In this document: piece after piece, positions 12,761 through 64,000 of the stretch
How the letters are laid out: every line of letters begins with the position of its first letter
Position numbering within the stretch: the stretch's first letter is position 1
Origin: Cacajao melanocephalus
Taxonomy: Eukaryota; Chordata; Mammalia; Primates; Pitheciidae
NCBI GenBank assembly: GCA_963573385.1
Contig: CAUYLG010070501.1
Span: 1 to 64,000 of the forward strand
DNA: 64,000 bases
Reading direction: 5' to 3'
Made by a program: the position numbers and the translations under genes
Notes under the pieces: generated by a model
Told to the model about the DNA's origin: nothing
Seen by the model: the letters and a program-made list of their open reading frames with translations, nothing else
The model's database searches: none

Positions 12761-13436
12761 AGCAGTAAAGGAGAGGGAGTGTAATCATTTGATGGTTTCA
12801 GTGCTCCTTGGGAGTTCCTGCTGGCAGACAGTGTCAGTGATCAACTTGGAGTTCTACTAGTATTACTTCAAGACCCGCCAATTAGTTTTCCAATTATCAA
12901 AGAGGACCCTGACCTACAAAGTAAGCTTGAAATGGGTGTATTATTCAACTCAGTAAAGAATAGTTACAAATGCTTTCTTGAGTCCCCTTCCATGCCATAA
13001 AGTAAACATGCTGCATCTTCTCCAATGCGGAGATGGGTGGTGAGCCCTCCTTGAGAGAGGCAGGATGGTTGTCAAGAAAAATATTAGGCTGTTTTGGCCT
13101 CTACCTAGTTAGGCATTTCCCTTTTCAGATTAGAATTACACACATTTGTTGCAAGGTTTTAATATTATGTCAAATCATTCCCTTGATATACAGTTATAAA
13201 AATTTCTGACTTCATAGACTAAATTTCCATAACTCTGTTCTTTTGTAGTTTTGCTACTTCATTTCAGAAGATATTTACAAATGTGATGTTACAAATCAGA
13301 AATGATTGATGAACTCAGCAGTCCATCATAAACCAGGTCTTCAACAGTCTCAAAAGATGTAAACTGAGAAAACAGAAAAATAACCCGAACTTCTATGCTG
13401 AGAAGTCTTGAAGGGTCTTGCGGTCTAACAAGCTTG
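12761..13436. other. Intergenic stretch, unrecognised
   Basis: No gene or repeat I can identify. Confidence 0.45.
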
Positions 13437-13565
13437 AGTTTAAACCCGCTGGCACCACACATTATCTGTGTGACTTTGGATATGGTCCTAATTTCAGAAT
13501 CTCAATTTCCTTATCTTAAAATGGAGATAACAATACCTATTCTGTAGGCTACTGAGGAGTTAGAA
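13437..13565 (+). mobile_element. MIR SINE, left half of an interrupted copy
   Basis: It follows the MIR consensus from the middle: 'atctgtgtgactttggatat', 'ctcaatttccttatcttaaa', 'atggagataacaatacctat'. It stops where a minus-oriented MIR begins. The missing 3' part reappears at 13741-13812. Confidence 0.75.
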
Positions 13566-13740
13566 GAAACATTTATTGAGCTATCATCAGATATTAGAGA
13601 CGGCTCAGATGCCTATTACCGAGGCACAGAGAGGTTAGATAACTTATATAAGGTCATACTGCTAGTAAAAGATGGGGCAAGGATTTGAATTCACAAGAGC
13701 AGAGAACTTGTTCTTAAACATTATGCTACACTGTTTCTCT
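13566..13740 (-). mobile_element. MIR SINE nested in another MIR
   Basis: Minus-oriented MIR: 'atttattgagctatcatcag', 'gaggcacagagaggttagat', 'gatttgaattcacaagagc' and 'cttaaacattatgctacact' in consensus order. Confidence 0.75.
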
Positions 13741-13812
13741 GAATATATGTAAACCATCTAATACTAGTGTCTGATACATAGCAGGCATTGTACTTGATAA
13801 ATGGTATTAACA
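13741..13812 (+). mobile_element. MIR SINE, right half of the interrupted copy
   Basis: Matches the 3' end of MIR: 'atgtaaaccatctaatacta' then 'acatagcaggcattgtactt' and 'gataaatggtatta', continuing where 13437-13565 left off. Confidence 0.7.
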
Positions 13813-15079
13813 AAAGTAAAAAGAGCTTTTTATTTTTATGAGAAAAGAAAGACAAGTTCCATGGTGCACTGTCATGCAACTCTGAATCAGATTAGTATCT
13901 AAAAATACTTGAGCTTATAAAAGGTCCTTTCACTATGTATGAGAAGAAATACCTTGGCTTGCAATAATTCTAGCAATGGACAAAAGTAGAGGGAAGTACA
14001 AAATATAGATTTCTCCTAGAACAAATTATAATGAGGAACTATTTCTCTATTTTAAAAGCTCTTCTTTCAATTATCTGTGGAGAGAGAGGCTAACAGCTGA
14101 AGAAACATTATGGACATTGACTGGAGGTACACAAGGTGCTGATGCTAATGTCCAGTGAAGGATATTTCCTCCAAAAGTCCTGGTCATCAAAGCAAACCAA
14201 TAGCCATTACAGCCAGGTAAAAGCCATTAGTACTCATCTAGCAGGTGCTTCTACAAAAAAGTAATGCACTGTGTTCATAAAGCAAACATTCAGGGATGGA
14301 CTTCAAATGGGGTAGGGCCTACATGGTACTGGACAAACCCCCACTTCTGCAACCCAAGATGACTCTGATACTAAGGAATTCATCTAGTTTCTATGCCAAA
14401 ATTCTATCACTTAGCACTTAACAGCTTTTAAGTATTCATAATATCAGCATTAAATCTTCAAAAAATGCAGGATGGATGGATAAGTAGAGGAAGAAAGAAA
14501 AGAAGAATGAAGGAAAGAACATATACACATCCATGAGCTTTTACCAACAATCTCCTCTGCAGGGATTAGTTGATAAAGAAAAAAAAGTAAGGTCCTTTGT
14601 ACCTTAGACATAGTATGGCCAAGAGAAAGTTGAATTCTGGGAGGAGAGGTTAGAAAAAGCCAGAGAAAACCAAGGGCTGGCATTTGTGATGTTATCAAGG
14701 ATAAAATGATTAAATGAAACAATAAGCTCACTTCAGCGGGCTTATATCAACTTCAAAGTGTAACAAGAATGGAGCATTCCATTCTCTATTATTATCTAGG
14801 CTTAACTTTGCAAAGTTAATCCTCTGGAGGAGGTTCCATTCTTCCTAAGGTTACTCCTAGAATTCAGATAGTACCAAGAGGTAAATGGCAGGATCTGAAC
14901 ACAGGTTGGTAAGATAACTGAGTCAGTCTCAAAAATACACACCTCAACTTTTTTACATTTCTTTGAGTTGACAGCAATCATTAATAACATTTGACAATAG
15001 TATTGGAAACTATCTTTGGGGCTAGATTCTGCTTGCCTAAGAATACAGATAATTTTAGAAAATATAATCTCTCTGAGAC
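13813..15079. other. Intergenic stretch, unrecognised
   Basis: No supported gene. Open frames around 14450 and 14802 lack any recognisable protein features. Confidence 0.45.
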
Positions 15080-15205
15080 TTCTTTAAAAGTTTGTTTTTT
15101 CTTTGGTCTGTAAAATAAGAATAATAGCCACTATAAAAAATAATGTGAAAATTAAATGAGGCAATAGTGTAAAGAGCTTGGTATGTGGTAGGCATTCAAT
15201 CTATC
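15080..15205 (+). mobile_element. MIR SINE fragment
   Basis: 3' half of MIR: 'ggtctgtaaaataagaataa', 'tgaaaattaaatgaggcaat', 'tgtggtaggcattcaatcta'. Confidence 0.65.
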
Positions 15206-18200
15206 CCTGGCTGCTGAAGCTCTCATAGGTAAGATTACTACCTCATAAGCATAAAAAGCTCCTCTCCTGAAGCAAATGGGTATCAAGGTCCTTTGCAATA
15301 CTAGATACTTGGGCTTTCTTAGAAGCTACTTGACTAACATACAAACTTTATGCTGCTTACATATTTTCCAATATTCACAAATTATTCACCGTTTACTTAA
15401 ATCTGGGTTCCATGAGTTGATTCTTTATTCTGAATCTGTTTCTTAGAAAAACTTTCAACCACATGCATAACACTTGTCCTGAGGCACTGGAAGGCTGGCC
15501 TCGGGCAATTCAGAAATATATTTATTTCTACCTAATAGAAGAAATTTGCCTTCTCGGCAATGCTTTTTCTCTCTGCCTAACCTCCTCCTTCCACACAAAA
15601 AACCTTCTGTTCCATCTGGCTTTTCATCTGTGCCCAGAGACACTTGGGTCCCAAACACAAGAGAAATTAGCAAAGCCAGGAATGTGTATAGGCAAGAAAA
15701 CTCATAACTCACTCTGTGAAGATCAAACCTGTAGTTGTCTTTTATTCCACACCACTTAACTTCTTGACAGGCTGATTTCCAAACTGCCGAAGCTAGGATG
15801 TATATAAAGACTATTTGTACAGTATTCTCCCTTTCTTTATCTATTAAATTGAACAAACTAAGATTAGAACTTTTATACCACTCTATAGATGTTTTCCAGA
15901 AACACTCTTGATTGCTTGATACTAAAGTATGTAGGATTTCTTCTCTGAAGATTAATGACTAGATTTTATATGATCAAAGGGAAGGAAATAGCATTCAAAA
16001 GGCAGGGTCTTAGAAACTCAAGTTATTTGTCACCTGGGAGTCAGATAATAAAACAATGCGAATGTTGTATTTAATGTGGATAGTCTTTCTGTAAGAAGTA
16101 TAACCTATTTAGCACGCAGCAGGCACATATAATTACTTTCAGCCATTCACAGATGCTGGCTTCCATTAAAGTATTCTCTGAATGTAGGATGACTTTCCTT
16201 CCCAGAGTCTTAGCACCAAGAACCAAGACCAGTTTACCCACCTCTTTCTACAGTATAGGTTTCTTGGCAAAGAGCTTCTACCGTAAGAAGGGCTCCTGTT
16301 TAGTGGAAACCAGAGTTGCGCTTCACAGGTGTTGCACCAAGCAGTTTATTTCAGTATTTTGTTTCAGCTTACTTCTGACTTGGAAAACTTCGGTGACCTT
16401 AGAAAAGATTGTTGCCATTGAAAACCTCGCTCAAGGCCTATCTTACAAATTCAAATAAAAACTAAAGGCCAAGACTTATCTAGTCACATACCCATTTAAT
16501 ACTGAAACTCAGCTTGAAACGTATCACTTAAGTTTTGTGAGTCTAATTTAATGTGGTTTATTTTAAAGAGAATTCGAGTGAAGTACTTAACAATGATGTT
16601 GGTGATACTGCTGTAAGTAGCATGCTGGGTGAGAGTAGTTCATACATTATTATACAAACGAACAACTACATTCCTTTTGCCACATCTTCACAAGCAGGGA
16701 ATTAGGGCATGAATGTCTTTGTGGGCCATTATTCTGCCTACTGTAAGAAAAAGCTGTAAGATAAGCATTTTGTTTTCATACTCACCGTATCTCCAGAAAA
16801 ATTAATGCAATTTAAATGTTTTTATAATAAGCATTATAAACAGGGAAAGTATATGGCGAAGAATGAAGCCCAAATAAACTTTTTTTAACTGATTCAAACC
16901 CTTATGACATGATAGTTCAGCAGTCCAGTGATATAACATGAAATCCAACCCTTGTTTTGGTGGATACTCCAACTTTAATCATCATTCTGTTGCCACCATT
17001 TCCCTTCCCTAAAACAAACAGGTATTTTCAATTCTAAGTTTATAGTTAACAAGAAAAAATATTTCAAATGTATCATAACAGCTCTTGTTAAAGAGATACT
17101 AACCTTAATTTTTCTACTTCAAAACATTTTGAGGTCTAAAGATAGTTCGGCATTTATAAAAATATTATGGATGTACAGTATGTTTATTTAGGCACATTGG
17201 GATTTAAAATACTGCTATTCAAAAAGTTTCTAATAAAAAAAACCCCCACTATTGTAGCATAGGAACAGCTATTCACCATGAATGGTCTGGAGTTACAATA
17301 GATCTTATGAGACTAACTACATTTTCTAAATCAAAAATGGGGCATGGGGCACATACCCTAAATGAGGGAGTTTTTGGACTTTGATTTCATCTGTACAAAA
17401 AGTCTTTAAAAATACAAGTGGAAAAATTATTGTACCTGTATATAATATACAAATGTATCTTTTTAAAGTACAAAAATAGAAGCAAAACAAAACAAAAAAA
17501 ATCTCTCCTGAAAATTGAGGGTCAATTTATAATGAGCAGCTGAGTGCTATCCCTTCCAACAAGCAGCATGGCAGCCTGAAAAGTTTTCTAGCCATGAACA
17601 AGTAAAGTGAGTGAAAGGAAGACCTCTAGAGAGACAAGGGTCAACCTCGTCAAAACAAAGTTTCCACATTTTTTAATGTGCCAAGACAATAATGGATCTG
17701 CAAGCCACATTCACTCATACTCCAAAATATGCTTCATTTTGTGTTCCTGTAAAATTTTCCCAAAGCAGATATCAAAATGTTTATGCAGTAACCAAATATA
17801 TATATTTCATATTCATATGACAAACTAGTAAATATTTACCTGTTTTGTACTGTTTTAAATAACCACCTTTTAATTCCCTTAATGTATAAGTATTTTTATC
17901 TAATCCTATTCTGTATGGAATTCCAAATTAAAAGAAGTATGCCAATAGCTCCTTTTTGTAAAGTGAAAAAAGAGCATGACATTTTAGATTGCTTTCTCCT
18001 GACCAGAAATTAAAAGGGACACTTCATGAAAAATGACAAGTGACCCCAAACAAACAGATTGTGTTTCAGAAGTTTACTTGGAAGCTGAAACATGTTTTCC
18101 CCATAGGAAATTATCAGATGCCAAACTAGTGTATAAACATCTAATTAATCATAATTAAAAAATGGATAAATATGGCAAAAAATTCACTACAATTCTTAAA

Positions 18201-18291
18201 CAAAATGTAACAAAAGTAATGAAATACTAATATGAATATTAAATACCGCTACTTCAGGAAATCTAATTTCTCTAATTAAACTTATGTATGG
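15206..18291. other. Intergenic stretch, mostly unrecognised
   Basis: About 3 kb with no repeat I can name with confidence. It contains the longest open frame in the window (15455-15856, minus, 133 codons), which has no start context, domain or conservation I can point to and is probably chance. Confidence 0.45.

Positions 18292-64000
<45,709 letters not shown>

Noticed and set aside
15455..15856. 133-codon open frame on the minus strand, the longest in the window
   Set aside because: No recognisable domain, splice context or promoter; it overlaps an equally plausible frame on the other strand, and its length is not exceptional for 64 kb.

Overview
This is 64 kb of primate, almost certainly human, nuclear DNA. 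It is AT-rich and intron-dominated, and littered with Alu, L1, MIR, MaLR-LTR, MER20/MER5 and Tigger-type repeats. The spliced exons match two genes that are neighbours on human chromosome 5q15. Gene names are from my memory of the protein sequences; the exon boundaries are read directly from the DNA.

Layout. Positions 1 to about 7,150 hold the last three coding exons and 3' end of FAM81B (plus strand, a coiled-coil protein). About 7,150-20,190 is intergenic space between two convergent genes, filled mainly with old L1 and MIR remnants, one long ancient repeat and one Alu. From about 20,190 to the window end is the 3' part of SKIC3 (TTC37), minus strand, 15 coding exons plus the stop codon and 3' UTR. 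Both genes run off the window: FAM81B to the left, SKIC3 to the right, so no promoter of either is present. No tRNA, rRNA or intact mobile element was seen.

The SKIC3 exons form an unbroken chain. Every donor is GT, every acceptor AG, and the codon phase joins at every junction, giving 590 contiguous codons before the TAA stop. That is the C-terminal TPR-rich 38% or so of a protein I remember as 1,564 residues. SKIC3 is the scaffold of the cytoplasmic SKI complex, which feeds mRNA to the RNA exosome. FAM81B contributes 154 C-terminal residues. The two genes have no known functional link; they are simply tail to tail.

I found no new multi-gene system. The most unusual features are structural: a perfect 39-bp inverted repeat with a 9-nt loop (39086-39172), two tandem 53-bp units that are each a palindromic hairpin (36237-36342), and a diverged copy of the start of the SKIC3 3' UTR inside the last SKIC3 intron (22598-22755).
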